The notes: a model not told the origin generated them from the letters alone. DNA of 64,000 nucleotides from Streptomyces olindensis (GCA_000696115.1 JJOH01000011.1:124001-188000); one strand, 5' to 3'; numbered from the stretch's first letter, positions 8,580-17,560 are shown. Translations and numbers: made by a program.

Positions 8580-9557
8580 ATGGCTATGATCGATCGCCTG
8601 AATCTCGAAGGGCTGCGGTATGCGCAGGCGGTCGCCGAGACGAAGTCGTTCAGCGCCGCCGCACGCGCGTACGGCGTCACCCAGCCGGCCCTGTCCAACG
8701 GCATCGCCAAGCTGGAGGAGCGCCTCGGTGACAGGTTGTTCGACCGGTCGCCGCGCGGGGTGACCCAGACGGCGTTCGGGACCCGGATCCTGCCCCTGAT
8801 CGAGCGGGCCCTGGTCGCGCTCGACGCGGTCGCGGCGGAGGCCAGGCGGCTGACCGAGCCGGGCGAGCAAAAGATCCGCATGGGCGTCTCACCGCTGATC
8901 GGCTCCCACCTCATCGCCCGGGCATTCAGCAAGGTGCAGGACCTGCCCCAGCCCCGCGACCTCGTGCTGCGCGAGGCGAACATGCAGGACCTGCGCGAAT
9001 GCCTGCTCGCCGGGCAACTCGACATCATCCTGATCCCGGCCGTCACCGCCATGCCGCGCTTCGAGCACCGGGTCATCGACGTCGAACCGATCGTCGTCGT
9101 CAGCCCCGATGCGTCGGACGCGGCTCCGCTCGAACTTCAGGAAGCCGGCAAGGAGCAGTTCATCCTCGTACCGGACACCTGCGGCCTGACCACCTTCACC
9201 ACGCAACTCTTCCAGGCACACGAGATGCCGCTGTGCACCTATCCGGGAGAGGCCGCCAGCTACCAGGTCCTGGAAGACTGGACCAAGCTGGGCCTGGGCT
9301 CGGCCATGGTCCCGCGCTCCAAGCTCACCTCGCCCGACGTGCCCCACCGGCCGCTGATGGACGAGGGCCGCGAAGTACAGATCTCCTTCGAAGCGGTCTG
9401 GAGCTCCGACTCCCCCCTCGGCCCGGACCTGCGCCGTCTGGCGGACAGCCTCGCGGCCGCCCGCCTCCAGGTACCGGCCGCCGTAGGAACCAGCCCAGCC
9501 GCCCGACCAGAGCCGCACACGCCCTCGTCAACGCCGCACATCTCAAAGGAGACGTGA
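8580..9557 (+). CDS. LysR-family transcriptional regulator, possible redox sensor
   Basis: 325-residue LTTR. The winged HTH lies at about 8-65 (FSAAARAYGVTQPALSNGIAKLEERLGDRLF) and a periplasmic-binding-protein-like effector domain runs from about 95 to 295. Cysteines are C141, C201 and C219. C201 aligns by eye with peroxidatic C199 of OxyR within the same strand-turn (FILVPDTCG), while the second cysteine is 18 rather than 9 residues away. It is divergent from the dehydrogenase and redox operon and presumably controls both. The start could be 8580 or the ATG at 8586. The proline-rich C-terminal tail after about 300 looks disordered. Confidence 0.85.
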   Translation: MAMIDRLNLEGLRYAQAVAETKSFSAAARAYGVTQPALSNGIAKLEERLGDRLFDRSPRGVTQTAFGTRILPLIERALVALDAVAAEARRLTEPGEQKIRMGVSPLIGSHLIARAFSKVQDLPQPRDLVLREANMQDLRECLLAGQLDIILIPAVTAMPRFEHRVIDVEPIVVVSPDASDAAPLELQEAGKEQFILVPDTCGLTTFTTQLFQAHEMPLCTYPGEAASYQVLEDWTKLGLGSAMVPRSKLTSPDVPHRPLMDEGREVQISFEAVWSSDSPLGPDLRRLADSLAAARLQVPAAVGTSPAARPEPHTPSSTPHISKET

Positions 9558-10140
9558 CCGCAACAATTGGACGCGGCCGATGACACCTCTCCAACTCCGG
9601 ATCCACCGCTCCCACGCTGATCACATCACGCAGCACAGTGGCGTTGTCGCACCCGCCCGCGTCCACGGTTGCCCACCCGCCCGCGCCAAGGCGAACGCCC
9701 CATGAGTGAGGGCGGGCGGCGCGTTAAGTCCCAGCGGACAGAGCCGCTCCTCAACAGAGAGCGCCATTGGCGCGGTGCCCGCTGACAATCATTCACCGAG
9801 TGTGCGACAAGCCGATAGCGGCGCGATCGGCCCTGGATGGCACGCACCGCTCCTAGGACTGACGAAGACCGTGGAAGGACCAGCGGCTGACAGTGGTGAG
9901 CATATGCCGAGGCAGTCGCCGAGCCACTGCCCTAGCAGGTAGGCGGCGCTGACCCCGGCGGCGCAGTGTCGATACCGAGGTATGCATGCAGGAGTAAGGC
10001 AGGTCGATCACCAAGCTGACAAGGCGGATTCCGGCCGCGACCGGTCGGCCGACGGCGGCAACGAGTAGAGGGGCGTGCTGGCGCATGGCCCGGCCGAAAA
10101 CGCTGCCCATCGACATGATCAGTGAGCCCGGACACTGCGG
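9558..10140. other. 583-nt gap without a recognisable gene
   Basis: Short open frames on both strands have no plausible start signals or family resemblance. The stretch contains two copies of CACCCGCCCGCG about 25 nt apart near 9650-9690. It marks the change from the GC-rich redox block to the less GC-rich accessory region and may be the left edge of an insertion. No tRNA, att-like direct repeat or transposase was recognised. Confidence 0.4.
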
Positions 10141-10998
10141 TCACACCCATGGAGGCCGGCCGGGGGCGGAGCGTGTGTGTCTTGTACTCCCGTCGCTCGC
10201 CGCCAAGTCGTTCAGAACAGCGTTGACCGTCGACCAGCATAGATCGGCCGTGTCGAAGTCTGCGCTGTGCTTGGCTCGCTTTTCAGCGAGAGGGTGGACC
10301 AGGTTGCGGTAGGTCCTGAGCAGTTCTGAGGCCATCTTCGCGTCCTGGTCGATCCACCCATTGGTGTGGGCGTGCTGGACGAGATCCTGTAACCCGGTGG
10401 CGCGGAGTGGCTTTGGCAGCGGCACGCTTGCCGGCCTGACCTCGGCAGCATGGACCAGCACGCCTTCGAGGAGGCTGCCGAGCATGATGACCGCTGACGT
10501 GTAGGCGCCGTGTTCTTGGCAGATGTGTGCCTCATCGAGGCGCAGTTGAACTGCGCGGACCAACTCCGGGTCGGAGACGACGTCGGTGATGGCTACTTTG
10601 AGTTCCACCCTCTGCGGGCGTGGCGGGTTGTCAGGGTGGTACTCAACGAGGGCGGGCCAGCCGTTGCGGTAGTCGATGCGACGGCCCTCCAGGGCCAGGA
10701 CCTCCTGAAGGCGTTCCAAGACGGGATCGTACTCGCTGGGCTGCTGCTGGTACTCCCGTCGGTCGGCCAGGCGCAGGACAACACGTTCGATGTCTCCGGC
10801 GTCGTCCTCCTTCCGTTCACGCAGGAGGTCCAGGATCCATCGCTGGCGCGGGCTGCCGTCGTGATCAGGGACGTCTTCCCAGCCGGCCCGCCGAAGGAAG
10901 AGCGCCAGCTCCCAGCCGCCCCGCCGCTTCATCCCAGGCTCATCACCACAGATCATGGCGGCGAGTTCGTCGAGTGTGCTGTCGTCGAAGTTCTCCAT
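10141..10998 (-). CDS. Abortive-infection-like (HEPN/DUF4145-type) partner protein
   Basis: 285-residue protein. The start at 10998 (MENFDDSTLDEL) lies one nucleotide after the helicase stop, so the two genes are translationally coupled. The C-terminal half (EAHICQEHGAYTSAVIMLG, GLQDLVQHA, then LRTYRNLVHP) follows the helical pattern of DUF4145/Abi C-terminal, HEPN-related domains. The RNLVHP block corresponds to the conserved R-N-x-x-H region that in HEPN RNases forms the active site (inference). The N-terminal part (WELALFLRRAGWEDVP, then DGSPRQRW) recalls the N-terminal domains of AbiJ proteins. By position it would be the toxic or regulatory partner of the helicase-nuclease. Confidence 0.6.
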   Translation of the reverse strand: MENFDDSTLDELAAMICGDEPGMKRRGGWELALFLRRAGWEDVPDHDGSPRQRWILDLLRERKEDDAGDIERVVLRLADRREYQQQPSEYDPVLERLQEVLALEGRRIDYRNGWPALVEYHPDNPPRPQRVELKVAITDVVSDPELVRAVQLRLDEAHICQEHGAYTSAVIMLGSLLEGVLVHAAEVRPASVPLPKPLRATGLQDLVQHAHTNGWIDQDAKMASELLRTYRNLVHPLAEKRAKHSADFDTADLCWSTVNAVLNDLAASDGSTRHTRSAPGRPPWV

Positions 10999-10999
10999 G

Positions 11000-13900
11000 T
11001 CAAGCTGCCTCACTCTCATCGTCCAGCTCGCCGTCGTAGGGGTCCAGGTCCTCGTCGTCAGGCTCGGCATCGGCCAGTCCGACCGGTGTCCATGACGTCT
11101 GAGGTTCGGTGTCATCCGTGGAGACCTCGGCCGTGCCGCGCGGGTGGATGCCCAGGTCCGTCAGGCGTTGCCACAAAGGGGCCAGAGCCTCTTCTGGTGA
11201 GAGCGCGAATGCGCTGCTGCGTACGCGCCAGAACGTCCAGCCGGCGCGGCGCAGTTCCCGTTCCCGCTCGGCGTCGTCGTGGATCTGCTGCCTGTCGGAG
11301 TGGTAGGGGCTTCCGTCGCATTCGACGGCGAGGCGCCCGTGGTCTCCGACGACGACGAGGTCGATGTACTTGCCGTTGACTTCCCACTGGGGTACCACGT
11401 CGTAGCCGCGTTCCTTGATGCTCAGGAAGACCCGCTGTTCGAAGAGCGAGTCGAAGGGCTCACAGTGATGGTCCGGGCTGACGTTGGTCGGTTGATGGGC
11501 GTGAGTGTAGGGAGGGGGCGGGCTCTGCATGTAGGTGAGCAGGGAGTGTCGCAGGTCTTTGCTGCTGAGCTGATCGGCGGTCATGGAATGGAAGAGCCAC
11601 ATCTGGTCGCGGGCTCGGCTGGCGGCGACGTTGAACCTTCGCTCGTGGTGACGCCCGGTCGCAGCGATGACGTTGGCGCCGTCGACGACCATCGACAGCA
11701 GGATGACGTCGCGTTGGTCGCCTTGGAACTCCTCAGGGGTACCGACAAGGATGTTGTGACGTTCGCGAGCAGGCATGTCGATGCGCTCGTTGACGAGGTC
11801 TTGTACGAGTCGTGTCTGGGCGCCCTGGCGCAGGATGATGACGCCCATGCTGCGGTCGGCGTAGGCCGGATCCTGTGTGAGGCGGTGGAGCTGCCCGACG
11901 ACAGCTTCCGCTTCAGGGCGGTTGATCAGCTTGTCCCTGCGTCCTTCGCAGTGGCCCTCTTGAACGTGGACCACTTTCAGCGGGGGGAGCCGGTCCGAGC
12001 CATGCTGACGCAGCAGGATGAGCTGGTTGTCGGGATAGAACTGCATCGAGGACCACTTGATGATCTCGGGCATGCAGCGGAAGTGCTCGGTGAGGCGGAT
12101 CACCTCCGTGAAGCGCGATGACAGCAGTTCATACAGGTTGGACTTGGGGTCGAAGCCTTCGCGCTGCCAGGGCTCGAGTGCGGCCATGCGTTCGTCGAAG
12201 ATCTGAGTGATCCGGTCGTGCCTACTGCCGGTATAGAAGGGCGCGCACTGGCGGTCGTCTCCGACGACAATGATCCGCGGGGCGAGCCAGAGCAGCAGCA
12301 GGCCGTTCAGACCGACCTGGCTCGCTTCGTCTACGATCACGACATCGAAGGAGTCCGGTTCCGGGCTGATCGTTTCGGCAACCTGCCTCAGCGGCATGAT
12401 CCACGCCGGTACGGCACCCTGGGCCGTCTGCATGGCTGAGCGGGCGTGGCGTTGATGACGCTTGCCGTAGTCCGTTGTCCCTTGACCGGCGTTGGCGATG
12501 GCGCTGGCGTACGCGGCCAGGGCTTGCTTGTGCTTTGTGGTCATCCGCCTTACGCAGTGGAGAGCCGCACGGTCGCAGACGAGTTGTTCCACCAGGCTCT
12601 TGAGTCGGACTTCGATCTGTGCCAGTTCTCCCTCCAGTTGGTCTTCACGCCCGGGAAGCAGATGCGTGTCGAGGAAGTCCTGTGCTTGCCGCCATGCCCA
12701 GGCTTGGGGCAAGTCCGTGAAGCGGGCGCGCCAGTGCGCTGTGAGGGGATCGGCTGCGAATGCCAGTGCCAGCTCGGGGTGGGCTTCGCTGAGGCGCTGG
12801 AAGAGTTTGCTGGTCTCGCGCCGGTCCGCTTCGCGCTGGTAAGCCGCTGCCAGAGCGTCCACTGCGCGCGCGTAGGCCTGTGCGTCGCGGGAAGCTGCTG
12901 CACTGGCGGCATGTTGGAGTTCCTCAACGGCGTGCGGTTGTGGCTCCGGCAGGTCGGCGAGGAGCTCCTCGAGTTGCCGGCCTGCCGTCCGAACCTGCAG
13001 GAGCTGGCGCGCTCGTGCCGTGGCGTGGCGGATATCCTGCCATTGTTCAGGGGTGGTGACCGAGGCTGGGATGCCATTGGCCAGCACGGTTGTGTGGACT
13101 TGGCGGATCACCTCGACACACGTGTCGACGGCCTGCAAGACAGCTGCCCTGTCCAGGAGTTCCGATACCAGCAACTCGGCCGTGTCTTGCCCGACGGTCG
13201 ATCCGACGCCTGCCCATCGGCCGCGCAGGGTACGGGCATGGGCGCGCATCTCCAGATGGCGCACCACCGCTGCGATCTGATCTCGGCCTGTGGGCGCCAT
13301 GCCTTCAACACGGCACTGTTCCAGCAGGACACGGGCTTGTTTGAGAACGGCCGGCCGTGGCCAGCGCTTTTTCAACGCCCCGCCCTGCAGGACGTACTGC
13401 TCGACGTTGCGCCCGCTCACCAGGAGCTCTTTCTCCTCGCTTTCAGAAAGCTGCGGTATTTCCACCTCAAGGAACGAGGCGGCGGCTATCTCCTTCTGTG
13501 TCTGCTGGGCGCGCTGTGAGGCATTGCGGATGCTGTCCCACATTTGCTGCCATCGGCGTGCGATGCCGTCCTGAAGTGCGCGAGTGGACCACACCTCTTC
13601 GTGCCATGAAGCAGGGTCCGCGGACAGTCCCACACTCTGCAGGGCCTGCTGGGCCTGCTCGAGCAGCGTTTCCAGGACCGAGAGTTCTGCGTCGCCGTGG
13701 TCGGCCAGCGTCTGCGCCAACAGGGTGACGGGCTCCGGCCCAAGAGATCCCTCGGCCGCTTCCAGTTCCTTGATGCCTCGGGCGACATCCGCGGGATTCG
13801 GCAGGGTGGCGGGATCAGGGCAGTAGTGGACATGCGCGTCGAGGATTCCCGGGCCATGCATGGTGACCAGCAGCCACAGTCGTTGAGCCTCATCCGTGTT

Positions 13901-15583
13901 CAAAGGCGGCAGCTGCTCCGGCTGGGCGGGGAGCCGCGGCATCCACTGGTATTCGGTGGTGCCGCGCTGGACTGCCTGCACGATCTCGTCGAGTCGGCCC
14001 CGATATCCCGGCGCGATCTCGGGGTGTTCGTACCACTCGACTTCTCGCACCGCCCGCAGTCGTTCCCGCAGCTTGGCCTGTTCCGCCATGAGCTGGTGCC
14101 GCTGGGCATGCTGGGCTTCAATACGCTGCTGAAGTCTGTCGGGGTCCGTGGTGGCGTTCAGATGTGCAAGGGCTCCGAGCGACTGGCGCAGATCAGAGCT
14201 GCCGCCTTGCCAATGATCTCGCTGGATGACGCACATGCTGCGCAGCTTGGCGGGCAGCTGGTCTCGCAGCACCTTCAAGGCCTGACCCTTTTCGCTGGTG
14301 ACCAGGACTCGTTTCCCGTCCGCGAGGAGCGCTGCGATCAGGTTGCTGATCGTGTGGGTCTTTCCGGTCCCCGGCGGTCCCTGAACGACCACACTGGTGT
14401 CGCGCTGCAGCCTGTGTAGGACATCCAGCTGCGCGGTATTGGTGACCATCGGGAACAATGGTTCGGGACCGAGTGCCGGCGGCACGGCACCGCTCCTGCT
14501 CTGCCAGGCCATACGCTGCTCTGGTTCGAGGTCGTACAACAGCTGCGCCAGTCCCAAAGGAGCCTGAGTTCCGGGACGCTTCAAGGTGCGGGCCATGCTT
14601 TCGAAGAAGCCCAGTACCGAGCGCTGGCCGTGCTCGCGCAGGATGAGCGCCGGCGCATGATGCAGTGTGCGCGCCTGCGGCTCCGCGGTGAGGTCGGGGT
14701 GCTCCCCGCTCGCGTCGAACGGAAGCGTTCGTTCGACTCCGAAGGCTCGCTGTGACCAGGAGCGCAAGGCTTCGATCGCCCGGTCCGAAAGCGGGTGGAA
14801 GGCGGCGTCATCCACGTCGGAGCGCACGACCCCCAGCAGCTCCGAGGTGTAGCCGTCAGATTCGCTGAGGAACTCCGTGTCTTCCAGGCGGCCGGACTGT
14901 CCCGGCACCAGGGACACAGCAATGTTGACCGAATTCGGGTCAACCGTGAGGGTAACGGGTGCGGTCACTATGTGCCTGCGCACCCGAGCCGAAGGGCGCT
15001 CGGCACCCAACTGCAAGAGCCCGACCGCAAGGACGACTTCGAACGTGTCACCGTCCTGCTGGATCTTCTTGGCCATCCGGTACAGCTGCTGATGCAGACG
15101 GCGCTGAGGCTCGGCCTCCAGCTCCTGCTGCGCCCAACGCCTCCATCGGCGGGCCCAGGCCTCGTAGGCCGTGCGCGCCTCCGACGTGCCGATGTCCAAC
15201 GCCTTTGGGACCTCACCATGGTCGGCTGCGGGAACTTCGGCCTGCTCGCCGTCGATCGAAATGTCGTCAGTCAGCTCGGGAGGCTCCGCTGCGGGAGTGG
15301 CTGCGGCCTCGACCGATACCCGGCCCTCCAGCACGGCAGGCAACCGTGGTGGTTCAAGCGGCGGACGGTGCTTGACCACCATGATCCGTGAGTCGGCATC
15401 CTGGGAACGGCGGACGAGTCCTTGAGGCACCTCCGCGAACCACACCATCTCCGAGTACTTGGCGCAGTTCCTGACGGGCCGGGAAGCGGCGCCCCGCACC
15501 AGCTCCTGCAGACAGTCGACCAACACACGAGTGTCGCGAATGGCCTTGGGATCGCTGCCATCGCGTACCGCCGGGCGGGCCAT
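11000..15583 (-). CDS. SF1 (Upf1/COG1112-like) helicase with C-terminal Vsr-like endonuclease domain
   Basis: About 1527 residues. An N-terminal region of roughly 300 residues has no recognised motif. The SF1 ATPase has Walker A GPPGTGKTHT (K408), a long coiled-coil-rich insertion (about 440-1040), motif II VIVDEASQ (D1085, E1086), then VVGDDRQCAP, GTPEEFQGDQRDVI and NVAASRARDQMW. The C-terminus (about 1360-1475) is a Vsr/MTES_1575-type nuclease fold: FEQRVFLSIKERGY, IDLVV, VECDGSPYH (E1421, D1423), then ERERELRRAGWTFWRVRSS. The start at 15583 has GGGGGA upstream and overlaps the stop of a small ORF (TGATG); a TTG at 15595 is the alternative. The organisation matches antiviral helicase-nucleases such as the Mokosh-like group, but the kinase, TM and PLD parts of those are absent. 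Confidence 0.85.
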   Translation of the reverse strand: MARPAVRDGSDPKAIRDTRVLVDCLQELVRGAASRPVRNCAKYSEMVWFAEVPQGLVRRSQDADSRIMVVKHRPPLEPPRLPAVLEGRVSVEAAATPAAEPPELTDDISIDGEQAEVPAADHGEVPKALDIGTSEARTAYEAWARRWRRWAQQELEAEPQRRLHQQLYRMAKKIQQDGDTFEVVLAVGLLQLGAERPSARVRRHIVTAPVTLTVDPNSVNIAVSLVPGQSGRLEDTEFLSESDGYTSELLGVVRSDVDDAAFHPLSDRAIEALRSWSQRAFGVERTLPFDASGEHPDLTAEPQARTLHHAPALILREHGQRSVLGFFESMARTLKRPGTQAPLGLAQLLYDLEPEQRMAWQSRSGAVPPALGPEPLFPMVTNTAQLDVLHRLQRDTSVVVQGPPGTGKTHTISNLIAALLADGKRVLVTSEKGQALKVLRDQLPAKLRSMCVIQRDHWQGGSSDLRQSLGALAHLNATTDPDRLQQRIEAQHAQRHQLMAEQAKLRERLRAVREVEWYEHPEIAPGYRGRLDEIVQAVQRGTTEYQWMPRLPAQPEQLPPLNTDEAQRLWLLVTMHGPGILDAHVHYCPDPATLPNPADVARGIKELEAAEGSLGPEPVTLLAQTLADHGDAELSVLETLLEQAQQALQSVGLSADPASWHEEVWSTRALQDGIARRWQQMWDSIRNASQRAQQTQKEIAAASFLEVEIPQLSESEEKELLVSGRNVEQYVLQGGALKKRWPRPAVLKQARVLLEQCRVEGMAPTGRDQIAAVVRHLEMRAHARTLRGRWAGVGSTVGQDTAELLVSELLDRAAVLQAVDTCVEVIRQVHTTVLANGIPASVTTPEQWQDIRHATARARQLLQVRTAGRQLEELLADLPEPQPHAVEELQHAASAAASRDAQAYARAVDALAAAYQREADRRETSKLFQRLSEAHPELALAFAADPLTAHWRARFTDLPQAWAWRQAQDFLDTHLLPGREDQLEGELAQIEVRLKSLVEQLVCDRAALHCVRRMTTKHKQALAAYASAIANAGQGTTDYGKRHQRHARSAMQTAQGAVPAWIMPLRQVAETISPEPDSFDVVIVDEASQVGLNGLLLLWLAPRIIVVGDDRQCAPFYTGSRHDRITQIFDERMAALEPWQREGFDPKSNLYELLSSRFTEVIRLTEHFRCMPEIIKWSSMQFYPDNQLILLRQHGSDRLPPLKVVHVQEGHCEGRRDKLINRPEAEAVVGQLHRLTQDPAYADRSMGVIILRQGAQTRLVQDLVNERIDMPARERHNILVGTPEEFQGDQRDVILLSMVVDGANVIAATGRHHERRFNVAASRARDQMWLFHSMTADQLSSKDLRHSLLTYMQSPPPPYTHAHQPTNVSPDHHCEPFDSLFEQRVFLSIKERGYDVVPQWEVNGKYIDLVVVGDHGRLAVECDGSPYHSDRQQIHDDAERERELRRAGWTFWRVRSSAFALSPEEALAPLWQRLTDLGIHPRGTAEVSTDDTEPQTSWTPVGLADAEPDDEDLDPYDGELDDESEAA

Positions 15584-15801
15584 CACATCCCCCAAACGCC
15601 TGCCACCGTGACAAGCCTTTCAGAATCCGTGACCTCCATAAGCCAGGCAATGCGGCAAGCTTCAACTACGGCCGTTTCTGGCCATGCAAGCAGCACATCT
15701 TGGGTCACCGAGCAGACGGCGCTGAACGTGATCCTGCAGCCGCCGTTCGGGTCGTCCTCAGGATGGTTCACGGCAGCTGGGGAGGTGTGCCGTCGCCTCA
15801 C
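15583..15801 (-). CDS. Small ORF translationally coupled to the helicase-nuclease
   Basis: 72 codons from a GTG at 15801. Its TGA overlaps the helicase ATG (TGATG), which argues that it is translated. The middle (FSAVCSVTQDVLLAWPETAVVEACRIAWLMEV) looks like an amphipathic helical segment; no family is recognised. A 7-codon ORF starting GTG near 15821, behind AAGGAG, ends in a TGA that overlaps this gene's GTG, so a leader-peptide cascade is possible. It could be a regulatory or specificity subunit of the helicase system, or only a leader. Confidence 0.4.
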   Translation of the reverse strand: MRRRHTSPAAVNHPEDDPNGGCRITFSAVCSVTQDVLLAWPETAVVEACRIAWLMEVTDSERLVTVAGVWGM

Positions 15802-16339
15802 TTGCTCTGGTCAGGGGTCACAGCGGTACCACTCCTTTCGTGATCCGGTCCGGTTCACCACCAGCTGCGACGACTTCGCTCGTGAGACAGGCCACGATCT
15901 GGTCGCCAGCCGCCTCCCCCTGGCCGACAGGCAGTAGTCCCGGTCATCGGGTTCGCCCTCGGCCACCCGGCCACCGCGTCCTTGGCCGCCGTACTCGCGC
16001 AGCGCCTCCCATGGCACCACCGGCGGCGTACCGGACAGGGCACCGACATGGGCGGCCGAGGCAATGCGGCACAGTCGCACCCAGCGCACACTGTTCTGCG
16101 CGAGCAGCACGACGCGCAGCGGTGGTTCAATCAAGGGACCACATCCGAACGCATCAGCGATCCTCAAGGAGGCTGGACGGCGTCCAAAACAGGGCACCAT
16201 CCCCTCAGCTCCCCACTCACACGGGGCAGTTAGAAGAGATCGCCTCTGCACGCCGCAGCGATTCGAGCCGAGTGGACGACTGACGACCTGAAGATCGAAC
16301 GTCACTTCTCGTAACGGCCGAGCCTCTTGTCGGTCACTG
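15802..16339. other. 538-nt region upstream of the helicase operon, no confident gene
   Basis: Overlapping open frames exist on both strands (for example minus 16305-15811), but none has a clear ribosome site or recognisable motif. AAGGAG occurs on the minus strand at about 15833-15838. The stretch probably holds the helicase-operon promoter; decayed coding sequence is also possible. Confidence 0.4.
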
Positions 16340-17410
16340 TCAGCTCTCCGAGCTCAGCAACATCGTCCGGTCGGCCGTCGGCCGCTGTCGCCGACCCCTC
16401 TTCGGTAGCAGCTCCCAGTAAAGATCTCCAGAAGCGAGAGCCACCCCCCAGGAGGAGACCAACGCCGCCAGCCGATCGAGCACGTGGGACAGAGCAGCAG
16501 GAGCAAGCCCGCATTCGTGTGCGATCCGGTCCACCTCGACGCACCCACGCCCGGTCGAGGAATCCGCGTGCGCCGCAAGACAGAGGGCGACCAGTCGCAG
16601 ACTCGGATCACCATCGCCCACACAGCCGTCTCCCGCCATACGCAGCGCCCAGTCAGCCGCGCGCCTGCGGTCCGGTCGTGCGGGTGCGAGCAACACGTCG
16701 TCAAGGATCCGGGCAACCACCACCCTGCCACCGGCACCCGGGACAGTCGGCGCTCTGTGGAGCCACCGCGCCTGCTCCAGCTCCTTCCACGGGCGCGGAT
16801 CGCGATCGAGGCGAAGACTGCGCAGGACTCCGACCGGCAAACGCACCCGTCCCTCGGAGTCCATACGCAGCACGCACTGCACAGCAAGGAGCCGGGCCGC
16901 GGCCCCGGCGTGGCTCGGCAGGGTTGCCGCCAAATAACTGAGCATCTCGCGTACCCGAATCTGGTCACCCGGCCCCTTGGGACGTCGGCCGCGACGACGA
17001 CTCGAAGCCCCGTCCGGCAACGTCGCGGCCGCAGACAGGAAGGTTTCCGGAACCACGGCCGCCTGCTCGGTCGCCGACGCGCAGGCCGTACACGCGTCCG
17101 CAAGGCGCCAGAGCCGTCCGCCCCGCCCGCGCGCGAGAAGCAGACGGATGGGGCCGGCACAGCCGCGGTGACGGGGGTGCCAACGACAGCCTCGTTCGTG
17201 GCACTGACAGGTGCGCAGATACGGCGGCAGAACGTCGCGCCTGACATGCCCAGCCAGATGCTCGATCACCGCGGAGCGCGGGGATACGGCAGCTAGCAGC
17301 ACGCCCCGGTGACCACACTGCTGACACACGAGCTGCGGCCCGCCAGAACCAGGCCGCAGCTCCACGATCCAAGCACGCCGCGCTGTTGGGCGTGCTGTGC
17401 AGAGCCTCAT
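16340..17410 (-). CDS. Hypothetical protein with N-terminal Cys/His zinc-ribbon-like clusters
   Basis: 356 residues. The start at 17410 is supported by GAAGGAG about 9 nt upstream; the frame extends further up without better signals. The N-terminal 115 residues contain several potential zinc ligands: C29-x2-C32 (VCQQCGHRG), a C68-x-C70-H71-x3-C75-x2-H78-x2-H81-x2-C84 cluster, and C107-x2-C110. The C-terminal half looks helical and may contain winged-helix-like segments (IAHECGLAPAALSHVLDRLAALV). It is divergent from an XRE regulator across shared operator repeats, so the pair is probably co-regulated. Nucleic-acid binding is plausible but unproven; no family was identified. Confidence 0.7.
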   Translation of the reverse strand: MRLCTARPTARRAWIVELRPGSGGPQLVCQQCGHRGVLLAAVSPRSAVIEHLAGHVRRDVLPPYLRTCQCHERGCRWHPRHRGCAGPIRLLLARGRGGRLWRLADACTACASATEQAAVVPETFLSAAATLPDGASSRRRGRRPKGPGDQIRVREMLSYLAATLPSHAGAAARLLAVQCVLRMDSEGRVRLPVGVLRSLRLDRDPRPWKELEQARWLHRAPTVPGAGGRVVVARILDDVLLAPARPDRRRAADWALRMAGDGCVGDGDPSLRLVALCLAAHADSSTGRGCVEVDRIAHECGLAPAALSHVLDRLAALVSSWGVALASGDLYWELLPKRGRRQRPTADRTMLLSSES

Positions 17411-17481
17411 GGGCGCGCGCTCCTTCCGATTCCGTCCCGCGCCGCCGTCCGCCAAGAAGCGCGGCGGGCGCACACGGTAGT

Positions 17482-17560
17482 GCAGACCCCTGCCCTCCCG
17501 CCCGGCGTCACCACCTGCAGAAATAGGGCAGAGGTCTGCACTGACAGGGCAGGGGTCTGC
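17482..17560. promoter_or_regulatory. Triple 15-bp operator repeat between XRE gene and divergent zinc-ribbon gene
   Basis: The 15-mer AGGGCAGGGGTCTGC is present at 17546-17560, as a perfect inverted copy at 17482-17496, and as a single-mismatch direct copy at 17525-17539. The two direct copies start 21 bp apart, or two helical turns. The array ends 16 nt before the GTG of the XRE gene, as expected for autoregulation that also covers the divergent promoter. Confidence 0.7.

Noticed and set aside
9640..9700. Repeated CACCCGCCCGCG near the left island edge, considered as an att or inverted-repeat end
   Set aside because: Too short and GC-rich to separate from background, and no matching copy was seen at the right edge.
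15811..16305. 164-codon minus-strand frame upstream of the helicase operon
   Set aside because: No ribosome site, no motif and competing frames on the other strand. Left as unassigned sequence.
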